Assembly (NCBI RefSeq): GCF_964340395.1
Contig: NC_135563.1
Location: 12,716,651 to 12,780,650, forward strand
Length of the DNA: 64,000 nucleotides
DNA from: Glandiceps talaboti
Taxonomy: Eukaryota; Hemichordata; Enteropneusta; Spengelidae
Reading direction: 5' to 3'
This document shows positions 31,052-49,849 of the stretch, one piece after another. Position 1 is the stretch's first letter; every line of letters starts with the position of its first letter. A program made the translations under genes and the position numbers. The notes under the pieces are model-generated. The model did no database searches. It saw nothing but the letters and a program-made list of their open reading frames with translations, and was not told where the DNA came from.

Positions 31052-34000
31052 GTCGCTAAAGTGGTACAATGAGTTATTATTTATCAAATATAATCAGGTA
31101 AAATGGAATATCTGGACAACTCCAACTGGTGACGTGACCATGATTTACGTACTAAGGTAACTATAATTGCCATCATACTTTATGTTAAACTTGATAAATG
31201 ATCATTAATTTAGATGAGAATTGTTTTAATATTCACTTTTATGGTTCTGAAACTATAAGAAGAATGTGTTCTGTATGTCTAAATTTGCAAAAATGTATGC
31301 ACTCCGATTTCCATGCACTGAACGTTTTTTTGTTTCAAACTTGTTTCAAATGTAAGATATGGTATTGGGGGGGGGGGGAAATGGGGTTTTTTGGAAGCGG
31401 TTTACGTTTGTATGGATATTGTGGTTGAATGCACCATAAAATTCCACTAAAATAACCTACATGAGACAAATGCATCTAGTACCGTATTGGTTTCCCTATC
31501 GTATAAGCATTGATGGTGGCTGTATGAACATCCATGGCACAGTCAATATGCCAAGAGCCATGATAACCTTAGTAAATCTATCTTTCGCCTACTCGAAACT
31601 GATATTAACCACATTTTCGTATTTCCAAAATATTCTTACTAGTCATAGACCGATTACGAAAACCCTAGATATATCAAATAATTTGATCTTTGATGTTTTG
31701 TGTATTATGGGCGTAATATAAATGAAAGTCTTATGCAAAAATGTTTTGTACTTAACTTTGTACTCAAACTTAACTATAAGTTGTTTGGAAATGGAAAATA
31801 AAACAGAAGAGACATAGATGTTTTGGGAGGTTTTATTACCCCTAACTATCGCAACTCTATCATTATACAATCGGTAGCTTCACAAGAAGTAGTACGGTGC
31901 TATATTTGTGGTGTATACTTATATAACCACCTGTTTTACTTTTCAACAGTACAAATCAAAAGACTGTACTAGGGAGGAAACAGCTGCAGGACATCAAAAT
32001 CCAATCATTTGCACCTTGCAAACAGTCGACTTGGATACCTGATTTTGGTTCTGCAATACGAATGTGTCTCGAGATCTGTTAAAGGAAATTGTAAACCTTG
32101 TACATTACAATGAATCAAAGCTTCACTCGAATCCCATATGGGGTCAATTACAATTCCAAGGTCTGCCAATTATTTGACCTATTTTGACATCCAATTGCAA
32201 GTCGTGTCCTGATTGTTCCAGTAGCTTATTTTGAAGTTACTTTTTATAAGAGGATACACGATTTAATCAAAAAAGCTGATGGATGTGACTGTATGAATCA
32301 AATTTATACTTCATGTGAATTAATAGAATGATGCCTTCAGTAATCTTCACGAGATTATCAAACGAACTTGCTTGTATTCCGCAGATGTCCCAGAAGATTG
32401 GTTGCACATGTTATGGATATATCACTAAATTAGGCTTCTTTGTGGCATTTAATCTTATGGTGAGAATATATGCTTGCAGAAGAAAACAAACTTAGGGTGT
32501 TTTAACCTGGCAAGCTCATAGTGAATACTGGACATAAGTGGTCACTTTGTTTCAAATTAGTTTTTCTTCCAGATTAAACTTTTCAGAATGCCAGATCTAG
32601 AACGTTTGTTTAAAAATATGCACGCAATAGTTGGGATGAGAGCTTCCGCATTTCAATGACTCCCCCCCCCAAAAAAAAAAGAAAAAAAAAGAGGCAGAGT
32701 GCTATACAACGGCACTGAACAGACAGGTTATCGTCCAGTTATAAGTGCTTGAAACAAGAGATGTTATTTTATGACATATTTCAAAACAGTGGAATTCATT
32801 CCCTTAAGTGTTCTTGCTATAAAGTTGGCTCTTTGAAAATATCAAAGGGGTTTAGGAGTATCCACATTAATACATTAATGTCGTGACACCAATAAGATAA
32901 CAGACGTCAGCATATTAACTGGACTTAGCAGGAATAAATAAATGCCAACTTCAGTCAAACTTTGAGAGGTCTCTTGTTGTACGAAGACATGCACTTATAA
33001 ACAGCTATTAGAAGTGTATAGTACCTTTTATAAAGTTGATCCAATCTTTGTTTATGTCTGATTGAATGAAACCAGCAATGAAGGAATATTCCTAACAACA
33101 CGTGTTGTACAGAACGCTTGCAATAATAAAACGGGACAAAATATAACATAACGGACTGAAATGATCAAGTACCGCGACAGAATTCCCCGTTATATTTCGC
33201 TGTTTAACTGAAGTATACCAAAGGCTATAGCAAACAACCTCGCTGCTAAGTATTTTACCTAACCTTTAATTTAAGCCTTGAAATCCCCAAATTGTACACT
33301 GTGAATAGAACATATTTGGTCTTAGATTTTAGGTTGCTTCTATTCGTTGTAGAGATAGTAAAGATCGGATTTAGAGATATTACCCTAAGAAAGTGCCCCA
33401 GTGGATACATATCACCTAATAACACACTGTCTAAGGGGCTTCCATTGATAGAACTGTGTTTGGAGAAGAATTATCCCAAGTGTTTGCTGGAAAGTGAGCG
33501 GAAGCCAGCGTGCGTGATATGAATACTCATCGTCTTAGAGTATGGTATTGAGCAATATACTATATTAGTCTAACCGTGACTGATTTTCTCGATGAATCTG
33601 AGTAGCAGAACGGATGAATGGATCATTTTGTACACACAAATATCAATCAAGAACAAGTGCCTTTTTTCTAAATTTGTAAACGGTAATTGACCTTGTTCTT
33701 ACCATGTTCCGATGTTTATGTAATTGATCTCATACCTATCTTTATCTGTCAGTGAGACCATTATACACACATTTCGATGTTGTCTTAATATTGTTATGGT
33801 ACCTGCTTTCCATACCTCTTTATGAATAAACAGTAGATATAACATTTGAATCGACTGCTGGGTTGTATCCAGGAACAATAACAATAAGTACAAAAATCAA
33901 TATTCTAAGTATAGACAGTATCGTAAACGAATTACGGATTTAACCTCCACCACACCTCCCGAAAAATACCAAAACGTTGCTTCCGTATATTTATGCAAAG

Positions 34001-37000
34001 ATATTTTTTCAAAATCTCCATGTGATCATTTCAAATCAGGGATAAATTCGAATAACGAGGATGATGGGAACAGGTTCAAGTTTGTATTGTAGCCAATTCT
34101 GAGATAAAGCAAAATGTATACAAAGTATTGCTTATAATCATAATATAGATATAAATACATTCTACCCCGAAGAAGTATACAATATATAAACTCTACGGAC
34201 CAGCAGACTCTTAGACTATAGCTATGTAATGACATTACTTTTTCGAGAAAACAATTGCCTGAACTGGGGATACATTGTTAAAGGACTTCAATTATCCTTC
34301 GTGGAAATTTCATAATTTCCCTTGCGTCGATTATGTTCGTTTTTTGGAGACGACTGGGGTCGAGAAAAGCAAATGACCCTTGGGATTTGAAGGTTACATT
34401 GTTGAAAGGGAACTATCATTCCTAGGCTAATACACTTTGATACCTGTGTGTCTATGGATATACGACCCTTTAGTATGCTTTGTCTTGTCTACAGCCAATA
34501 TTCAAAGATAACAAATGTAGAACATTTACGCAGTGTACTGTGTAGACCAATATAAGATATCGACATTGAAAATCCAACGTTTTGTAGTCAGCAATACTCT
34601 AAAGTGAACGTTACCATAATTACCGATATCATCACGCAGTAGTGCAACATTGTGATTACATAAATGTGAATACTATCTGACAGATATTCATTTTATGTCT
34701 GCCTTGGTTGAGTAATCACTCAAGCGTACAAATTCATGGATTGCATTGAATATGGTGTACGGGTTACTGAGATGCACGAAACATAGTCACAAATAGTCGA
34801 CTATTACGATTAAAAGTATGACGGATAATAATGGACGCTTCAGAAATGGATATTCTGGTGATTCGTGAAATATTAAAGCACAGGAGATGGATTGAGCGCA
34901 GTGCGATCTGGTTACAGCTCTATACTTTGAAGGTTCATCAAACATCAGAACAAGATTTCATAAATAATACACAAGTTCGAAGTCTTTTAAAATATCTATG
35001 TCTACCTTCCAGTTGCATGTGCCTTGCCTGTATATATCAGAATTTATCACGTTTTCACGGCGTCATGTACATGCATGGTCATCCAAATTGCTTAAGTCAC
35101 TGAAACGAGGTAGTAAATGTTTTAACATCAACGGAACCTACATTTAAGGATTAAAAACATTAATAAAACGCATGTGCCGAGCTATATATTTATAATAATG
35201 GTAACGTGCGATATCATGGTTTTTGCCTTTACAAGCCATTGTTAAGCCATTTTTTGATCATGCAAATATTTATACTATTTTGAGGATAGGTTTGGTCAAA
35301 TAAACAACAATCAACGTATTTTGTAATGACTACAAAATGTAATTCAGTTGACAATCATGCAGTGTGGCCGACTGATAATTAGATAGGAGAGTTTTTTGCG
35401 ACAGGACTAATCGAAGGACGATCCATCTGTACGTACAAATTAAATTATCATGTGAGAGTTCTCGCCATACACAATGAGCTTATATTGAGAGCGTTCGTTG
35501 TAACTGAATGGCAACGTATTACGTTTCGCTTATAATAACCCAACAAGAAATTTACAAACCAGACGCTGGATTGTCATCGTAATAATTGAGTTAATTTTCG
35601 TAGACAAAATGTTAAGTACTTCATTAATGTTTGACCTATGATTTATTCAACAGTTGGATACAAAAACACTGTGAGCATTATACCAATTCATGAAGTCTTT
35701 TATATACTGGGCCATTGTCAAATACGTGTTGATATACTAAACAGACGCGAATTTTTATGCTAACCATTGTTTGCTAGGTAACTAAAAATGGCCTTCCCTC
35801 TACGTATGATTGTTTTGATGAACAGAGTTAAATTACCGGTAGTAAAATGTCACCGCCTACGTTGCTATGCCTCAATACGGGGTCGTACATCACATGGCAG
35901 TTATTGTGAAATGAGTCTAACTGGATATCTATATTCCCGAGTTGCAGTTTTATGCGTATACTCTCGAATTTAAAAAAGTAACACAAATCTGTTACTTTGT
36001 GCATGGCGGTATCGTGACAAATTTGACATCAAAAGTATATTGACAATAATACATATAGGAACACCGCTGTGGACCAATTGTAACATCACGGTTTGATTAT
36101 GGGAAACGGTGATAAAACATAGAAACATAAAAAAAAATGTAATCATTATGTACCATAAAATATAAGTAACAAATTCAAAATATTTAAAGATTACGAGACC
36201 AAAACCAAACCTCCAATGGAACTGGTGCTAGTCTAAATATTGACCAGGAATACTATAAAATATAGAATATGGAGGCTATTGCGATTGGCGAGGTATGTAT
36301 TTTCTTGAAAAGAAGTCATGTTTAATATTTTAGCTGTAATAGGTATTACAGTAACTATTTGCTATTGTGCATACCCGGAGCCCGTAATACAAAATTTGTG
36401 ATGACGTGCGTTGCTTTTCAATGTTCGTAAAATATTAAAATACAATTTAATGAGAGATAAACAAACTGGTATGATGATGACGTTATACTTCCAAACATGA
36501 CTGTCCCATCGGCTTATTTGCAATAAGCGATAAAACAGTATCAATATTTCCAATTTGCATTAATGTACTGCCGATACGATTATTGTAGACATATACACCG
36601 TATACTTTCCTGTTAATAGCATTTTGAAAATAAACCAACCTCGGTGGTGTCAATGTTCGGATATAAATCCCGTGGTTAACGGTTTGCGACAAAAGCATGT
36701 AACCGTATACATTGCCCGTGATTTCATGACATCGTAAGAATTTTTAAGACGAACAACAATGGGATTTAAAGGGAATTGTGCACCAGCTCCTCCGACTTGT
36801 CAGACTTCCGGTCGCACGAAGCTTGGATTATATTCCAATATTTTTTCTTTGTTCAGCAAGGAAATATCTTTTTGAGAAAAATACTTGGGAATTATAATAT
36901 AATTATACCTCCTCAAACACAATTCATGCAAAATAGGATACATATTGGCGATTAAGAAAGTTTTGACTCGCACAATCAGTGACGAGTCACGGGTTGTTGT

Positions 37001-37121
37001 GACATAGAACGATGAGGGTATGTAATCCTTATTTTCAGTTCAAAGACAATCTTAACTTGTTCATCGCACAATAGACAATATTAAATGAATCTTTTGCAAA
37101 TAATTGCCATGAGACATTCAC
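31052..37121. other. Intronic sequence without genes
   Basis: Holds G12 (31367-31378) and a C8A10 run near 32661-32690. Reading frames up to 90 codons (for example 34831-35103, +) are unassigned. Confidence 0.4.
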
Positions 37122-37143
37122 CATCCATCCATCCATCCATCCA
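37122..37143. repeat. (ATCC)n microsatellite
   Basis: About five CATC/ATCC units. Confidence 0.9.
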
Positions 37144-39128
37144 CTATTTTTTTGAATAGAAACATTCTGTTCAGGAACTCCACACAACTTTCAGGATATT
37201 AAATTGTTGTGTAAATTTATGTAAATATATCTTTTCAACTGTGAATACATAATATGCTGGGATAATCATTATCTGTTCATCCACCAGGATTCAGAATCGT
37301 GTGAGCCTAGATAAATACAGCCATATACCTTGTTGATAAAGGATATATACTTTACGTCGTTGTACAAATTAAACCACCAGATATTTATAAATTAATTGTT
37401 ACATATTTGATGTTAAAAGCAATGTGTGAATGTATGGATTTATTTTGCATTCACCTTTGTTGCACTTGGCTAAAGGTGCATAGGCCCCGGAATGGAATCA
37501 GTGATATCAGTAAGACCATATGTTGATAATCTGTATCAAATAGAGACTTTGCGTTTACCATAATTATTACAAGGTTTTAGTGCTACTTCCTTTAAATATT
37601 TAAGCATTGAAATTTCTCCACCTCACAATAGCCTGCGTAGAAGTAGACATAAAATATGATTAACTCCTTGCATTAGTGGTCCAGATGTTTGGCGGCCATT
37701 TGAAAATGACCATAATCTTCTACTAATGAATGCGGTTAAATGGTAGTAAAATCTTTGATATCCAAGACAAGGTTACATAGATCAAAATGGTCGTAGCATC
37801 TAAAATAAAAACAGCATTTAGCCTAGTTCACTTTTTGGACAGCTATGAAATGGGTGATATTGACTTCCAATTCCAATTCAGTTAAAATAAAGGTACTGGG
37901 TCAGTATATATGACTTAAATGGCTGTCTCGACCCCAAAACATAAGTATAGACACCACATTTATCCCCACAGTCACATAGGAAACGATGTGGGATATGTTG
38001 GTGTAGGCAGATCTAGTAGCCATATTGGCCGACATCTTGAAAATGTACAAACCCTAAGGGATTCCAGTCCTATTCTTAATCTGTGGGTTATCATGGATGA
38101 AGTATCAACAGAATTACGCGCATTATATTGCAAGGTGTTTATACTTGGGCTCCAGACTAATTAATAAAATCCATTCATCTATTTTTTTTTTCAATTCTTG
38201 TATGAAGGAGTCAAAATGAACGCACAAACTTACAAAATCACACAGCAAATTGTTTGATGAAATCTCTGTTCTTTGATTCAAGAATACCGTAAGCTATTTC
38301 AATTTAGGAATCACAAGTGACCTGGTGTTTAAAGAGACATGACAGGAATTCGATACTGTCATCTCTGTCGATTTCATAATGAATAGACAACAAACACTCA
38401 CGAATTATTCACCCTTTGGTAATCAGAGTCAATAGTAAAAATACACATGCGCCGAACTAGACTGTATATCCCTCAAATCAATTACTACACACCTTTCATG
38501 CGTGCATAGAAACGAACCCATCAAAGAGACACGCAATATCGAACGCTATAGTACATACTGATGCTTAAAATGTTCACGCACTGGTAGAAAAACATGATTT
38601 TAATAAGTTTTTTTTTTAAATCGTGTTTGTCAGATAGTACGCCTCACGTATGAGGAAAATGATCATTCAATGACCTTTTGCTCAAATTGGTCTAAGGAGA
38701 CCTCCATACAGTACGCGTCCCTATAAAAGATCGACAGCTGTATAAAGAACTCTTTGCGATGAAAGATTTCAACGTTTGACAAGAGTAGGAAGTCATCGGA
38801 GATCACAAAATTGATTGGCATTGAGTTACGTAGTTATCTACTTAAGCGCATTTTATAATTTCTCAAATTCTTCCCGAAATTATATATCTTGAATATTCTA
38901 TTTTGAATATCTGTACACGTATAATGACCACTGTGAGTCACTTAAAGGTATGTTTATCAATCTGCTTGAAGAGGCCATTTATTAATAGGTGCATATCGTT
39001 GATGATACAACCGACAATACTGTTGAAAGCAAATTGTACAAGTTTTGTGAAAGAACTATTTTAAGCAAATTTTCGAAAGGCAGTGAAATTAATGTTAAAG
39101 GGCAAACAAATCGACGTTGTATACTTAC
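37144..39128. other. Intronic sequence next to exon 1
   Basis: 37690-38060 contains phrases such as GGCCATTTGAAAAT and GCCATATTGGCCGACATCTTG, typical in style of dispersed invertebrate repeats, but I cannot name a family. The 81-codon frame at 37919-38164 is unassigned. Confidence 0.3.
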
Positions 39129-39504
39129 ACATGGTTTCGCCAAGTAGCCAGGGTCTATAAATATAAGTTTCCAAAAGGGCAACTGGCATGCAAATTGCAA
39201 GTACCAGCAAGTCGGCGACACTGAGGTTAACGAGAAAGAAATTTGTAGATGCTCGCATGTCAGTGTTTTTGCATACCACTAAAACAACCAGTCCATTCCC
39301 AGCAACACCGAACAGAAATATAACAGCATATGACAAGGTTGTCATGATCAACATTGGTATGGGAAATTCAATCTCGAAAAGCGAGGAATCATTCTGGTAA
39401 ATGTTATTACTCAAGGAAAGAGAAGTATTGCTTAGTAAGCCGCCAGATTCATCCTCTGCTAAAGTTAGGTTGTTCAAATCAGGCATTAACATGTGGTTAT
39501 CCAT
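39129..39504 (-). CDS. TRH-receptor-like class A GPCR, coding exon 1 (residues 1-125 plus first base of codon 126)
   Basis: First coding exon of a rhodopsin-like peptide receptor of the plasma membrane. The start is the ATG at 39504, with G at -3 and G at +4; an in-frame TAA lies 17 codons upstream (39553-39555) with no ATG between, which supports this start. The extracellular N-terminus (about 1-48) has no obvious signal peptide and carries three N-glycosylation sequons (NLT 12, NTS 26, NDS 38). TM1 (about 50-78) has the GN motif with N70 = N1.50. TM2 (about 88-112) has LSVADLL with D98 = D2.50, the sodium-site aspartate. ECL1 has the family-typical Trp (RPWLLGE, W119). The exon ends in the codon of the TM3 cysteine (C126) at a consensus donor, T|GTAAGTAT. 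Codon use is continuous with exon 2. Class A assignment is very secure; ligand identity is inferred only. Confidence 0.93.
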
Positions 39505-39683
39505 TACTCGTAGATATGCTTGCTCGGTGAGTCGATTCGATGTTCGTAATTGTTAAGCGAAATTCAACGCTACGTATAAAACGTACAGAATCCTGCGAAT
39601 TAGTATTTTTTAAATAACTGTAGAGTCAGATGAGTTCTCCCGTTTGGAACATTACGAATTTGAACTGAATGTCTGCTTTCCAC

Positions 39684-39722
39684 AGTATGAATTGAATTAC
39701 GAAAGCACCAATGCGTTATATA
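39684..39722 (-). promoter_or_regulatory. Candidate TATA box and initiator upstream of the receptor ATG
   Basis: On the minus strand TATATAA (39722-39716) is followed by TCATACT (39690-39684), which fits the YYANWYY initiator; its A lies 34 nt from the first T of the TATA. The ATG is about 184 nt further on, a plausible 5' UTR. In AT-rich DNA such matches occur by chance, and the real first exon may be non-coding and farther upstream. Confidence 0.22.
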
Positions 39723-41194
39723 TGTGTAGATGTTTTGAACGACGCAGGCGCACTACTCCGTATGCCTAATCGTAACATCAATGAATTTCTTGTTCAATCG
39801 TGACCCTTAGGATATGGAAAAACTAGATTTTCGTGAAATGGCATTGGAGATGATTGTCTACTTTTTTTGTATCCTTAAGCCTATAGCAAATTGTGCATCT
39901 TTTAATTTTTCTTTCTGCCTATATTATATAGACAAAAAGTAAGTAGATATTCACATTTAGATATTCACATTTACATTTGAAAGACACTGAACTGTACAGT
40001 TTCGATAGATATATAAATTACTGTATGATTATTTCGGTGCTTGTGTTCGATCCCTTCCCTGAGTTTGTGCTTACAGTCTTCTTGTCCTGAGGTATACCTG
40101 TCCCAGTTGTCGTGACTACGGCAAAATAATGACACCAACATAACTATACACAATATCAGCTTTCAGAACAACACATAATCCAACAGCTTACAAGCTACGG
40201 GTTTATTTGAATAGTTCCCTCAGATTCAGGTTTATTTGTAAATCTTACATGAAAATACCCCAAAGACCAAATACAACTAAGATGTGTCAAGCAAGACAAG
40301 ACATTGTTTGCCGTTACGTGCACATGTCTTTTCATGTGGGAAAAGATATTTTGTGCCTGCAAACAAAATAGCAAGCTATATGTATGTATTAAGTAGGAAA
40401 CATATGGATCAGGAAATGATTCAACCGCACTTTAACTGCTAGGACATATTTGACTTCTCCAAAGTTTTCTGTTTATGGAGTTTGTCATCTTCATGTGTTT
40501 ATATGATACACGTATTAAACATATATAGTTGTCAATGATAACACTTAATCTCCTCAGCACTCTTTGACAACTTGTATTTGTCAGTACATGTTGCATTATT
40601 CATCAAATATGGGTATATGTACAGATTGTAACATTCTTTTCTACAGTCTAATGAAAGAACACAAATTAATTCTGAATTATAATATATGTATATTAGGAAC
40701 ACATATGAATGATGCGGCAAATTTAAATCATAAATTGAACTCTCAAATTATGTCTCCATGGTCACAGCGTTTTTTGGGGATCAGCTTTGATAAAATATAA
40801 AATAAATGTAATGAGACCGAATTAAAACCCTTTCAAGCATTTACAGCTTTCTCCAAAGGTCAAATGCTATACATGGTTTCTTCTAGACCCGCTTACTTTT
40901 GTACAATGGACGTGACGCGTTTCATAAGCAACTTAGAGAATACAATGAAACAAGAAAACCATGCATTGCACCGACAGAGCACATAATTCATACACGACAA
41001 CCCTTTCCCCGCCCAGATTAAATATGCCTTCAGCAATACTTACAAGAATAAAATTTCAATTAACTTGGTTACCATGGTCTGATATAAGTCTTCTTCATGC
41101 TCAAAGAATGATGTAAGTCACCATGAAAATAAGGTTATTATACTTAATCTATGGAAAAGGTCATAAGAGAGTGTGACTATATATAGCTCTTATG
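39723..41194. other. Upstream flank of the receptor gene, no gene seen
   Basis: Short frames only. A non-coding 5' exon and the true promoter could lie here but cannot be recognised. Confidence 0.35.
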
Positions 41195-41263
41195 CATACA
41201 TACATACATACATACATACATACATACATACATACATACATACATACGCGCGCGCGCACGCAC

Positions 41264-41326
<63 letters not shown>

Positions 41327-41365
41327 TACATACATACATACATACATACATACATACATACATAC
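41195..41365. repeat. Symmetric (CATA)n-(CG/CA)-(CAGA)n-(CATA)n array
   Basis: About 170 bp: CATA repeats, a CGCGCGCGCG-CACGCACACA core (41247-41266), about 15 CAGA units, then CATA again. Frames across it on both strands are artefacts. Confidence 0.96.
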
Positions 41366-47230
<5,865 letters not shown>

Positions 47231-47342
47231 CAGTCAGTCAGTCAGTCAGTCAGTCAGTTTGACTAGAGCAATTACCGAGTTGAGCCTTCAGACAGACAAA
47301 CAAAAAGACAGATTTGCGCACTAAGCAGACATAGAATGTCTG
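47231..47342. repeat. (CAGT)n tract followed by a 7-bp stem-loop
   Basis: Seven CAGT units (47231-47258), about 70 bp of CAGA-rich sequence, then a stem-loop CAGACAT-AGA-ATGTCTG (47326-47342). A tetranucleotide core plus a terminal hairpin recalls non-autonomous Helitron-like elements of marine invertebrates, but a CTRR end was not found. Confidence 0.5.
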
Positions 47343-47496
47343 TGTCGTGACTTGTCGATAACAGTCTCTCAACCGAAAAGTAAATCACTTCTTTTACAAA
47401 CTATACATATTTTTTGCATACATTTGGCAAACATATAGGGAAATATCTTGGCTAAATCTTGACATATGCAAGATTGATTGTACAGGATGTGTATAT

Positions 47497-47570
47497 GCCT
47501 TTTTGTAGAGGTTAAAATCGTATGTGAAGCTTAGCCTTTTTGCAGGTATTCAAATCATGTGTGAAGCTTA
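47497..47570. repeat. Two adjacent 37-bp direct repeats
   Basis: The units at 47497-47533 and 47534-47570 both start GCCTTTTTG and end ATGTGAAGCTTA or GTGTGAAGCTTA, with a more variable middle. Confidence 0.75.
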
Positions 47571-49618
47571 AATATTTCAATTTATTTACCCATCATCATA
47601 AATGCATATCTCTGACGGTTAGTCCCTTAAGGCAATGAGACTTTTTTAAATACTAAATCCGAATAACTCCTGAAGGGGGCGTTTTCTTGTTTTATATTTA
47701 ACCCTTTCAATACACCTTAGCTTCTTATAGTCAATAGTCTATGTAATCAAAAGTAAAACTATATATATGCAATATGTACATTTAACTATCATAACCGACC
47801 TCACTACAATCTCAAGATTGGCATGTCGATAATGACGGATAAGTTAAAGATAAAGTTATTTTTAGCCATAATGTTTCATCATCAAACTATTTATCTTTGT
47901 CAATGGATATCATCGAAGACATATTTCAGATGAATCCCATGCTCTTTTATTCTTATTGAATAAAGGTAAATCAGTCACGGGCGGATATATAGTCCTTAGT
48001 ATAAAGGCATTATTAAAGCATTGAATGCGTAGGTATATCAATAACATATTATATCAATCTAATGTAATTTGAAGAGTATCATGTTTATATTTACAGGACA
48101 AAACTCCATTTACATTAACATTAATTAATTTATTCATTTAAATTATTTTAATCTCATACATCTTTGTATTGCTGACCCTAACCAAGACACGATCTTCCAC
48201 CATACACATTTGTAAGCTTGCTTCGAAATGCATAAGTGCTAATGTAGTGCCAATTAAGCAATCGAATTCCGATACTGTTGAAGGATTGTACATGTTGTAG
48301 TGTTGTCAGCACAAAGTGGAGAGCAGACTTGTTTAGGGGAGTGAGTTGAAGTATATTTGACCTTGTCGAGAAAAATATGTAACATGACTACGTTTGAAAT
48401 TGCAAGGGACTTTTTTCAAAGCCACATCTATCATTGTAGAAAACAAGAACTGTTACACAATTCTACTTCAGAAAATATAGAACTTTAAGTAATGACGCCA
48501 AGGAAAATCTTCGGAAGATTTTTAATGTCACAACGTTTTAACGGGAGAGCGGTAGTACAGTAGACTTTTAAGACGCTAACCGATTAGACCCCGAGGCAGA
48601 TACTTTTAACTGAATGAGAGAGAAGACACGTGGATAAAGACATATTAACGGAAATAGACATGGATTAAGATGAATTTCTGTGGAAGACAACAAAACCAGG
48701 CCTCCAGATTATGTGCATTTTGAGTTGATGCTGCTTTGACCCTTGTTCGTATATCTGTTCATTTTCTATACATTCCCTCTGAGAAAACACGCAACATCGT
48801 TCATGCAAATATATATCTGCCTCTCTACACTAATGACGTCCTACGGCAGCACTTTCGGTGGAGAAAGTCATTGTCATTATCTTTTGATCGGCAAAGCTAG
48901 TGCTATCACACATATATGCGGTCAAAACCTTAGAGAAAGCAACGCCAACATTTAAAAGGAAATCATCATGTCTCGAGACAATTTCTTACATGTGCATTTT
49001 CCACTACGTGCAAAATTCGACTTTTCTGACGCATTGCGGGTAATAATATCCCTCACCGGATACGGGTTCAGTAAAACTATAAAAAAAAAATAGTAAGCTG
49101 CTTTTCTCCTAATCGCCCTGTCAACTCACGACTTATATACATTTGCAATTTCCGCATCTTGGACTTTCCGGCCTGGCGCCAACGTACACACTCACCTGTC
49201 ATAGTATGTATGGCTGCCAGAGAATTTAAAAAAATACTCAAGGAGAAGAGGTAATGGTTGTTCCTTTGCAGCTCTGAAACTTGTTTGAAACATTCATAAC
49301 GTAACACTAAATTGACAAATGACTAAATTGACACTAAATTGACACCAATAACTCGTTTCAACCACAGCTGTGTTGTCTTTGCTTGAGCAGTTCTTTGTTG
49401 AAAATGAATGCGGTTACTTTGAATACTGTATACGACATTTTGTTATATTCTAAAACGTTATTGTACAAATCCCACGTCGATAAAAACAAAAATATACAAG
49501 AATAATAGCATAATCTTTTTTTTTTCGTATTTTACAATTTTTACTGAAAGATTAATAAACATATTCTCCCAAGACTGTACATTTCAGATTAATTTTTGAG
49601 ATCCAGTTTTTCATCAAC
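47571..49618. other. Gene-free AT-rich stretch
   Basis: Short unassigned frames only (longest 76 codons, 49077-49307, -). Confidence 0.4.
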
Positions 49619-49664
49619 GAAATAAATAAATAAATGAATAAATAAATAAATAAATAAATAAATA
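49619..49664. repeat. (AAAT)n microsatellite
   Basis: About eleven AAAT units with one G variant. Confidence 0.92.
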
Positions 49665-49821
49665 ACAATAAAATAGTTATTCTTTCATGATGGGAGTCAA
49701 CCTCTTTAGAAAATTAAGCATTTGTTGATTTATCTTGGCAATAATTAAAGTGTTCTTTGACTCTAAAACGTGTTATATCTTTTCTTTAAGTTTACGAAAA
49801 TAAATGAAAGTTCTTGCTAGC

Positions 49822-49849
49822 AAACAAACAAACAAACAAACAAACAAAC
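49822..49849. repeat. (AAAC)n microsatellite
   Basis: About seven CAAA units. Confidence 0.92.

Noticed and set aside
38010-38040. CCATATTGG as an SRF CArG box
   Set aside because: Only five A/T between CC and GG; the consensus needs six.
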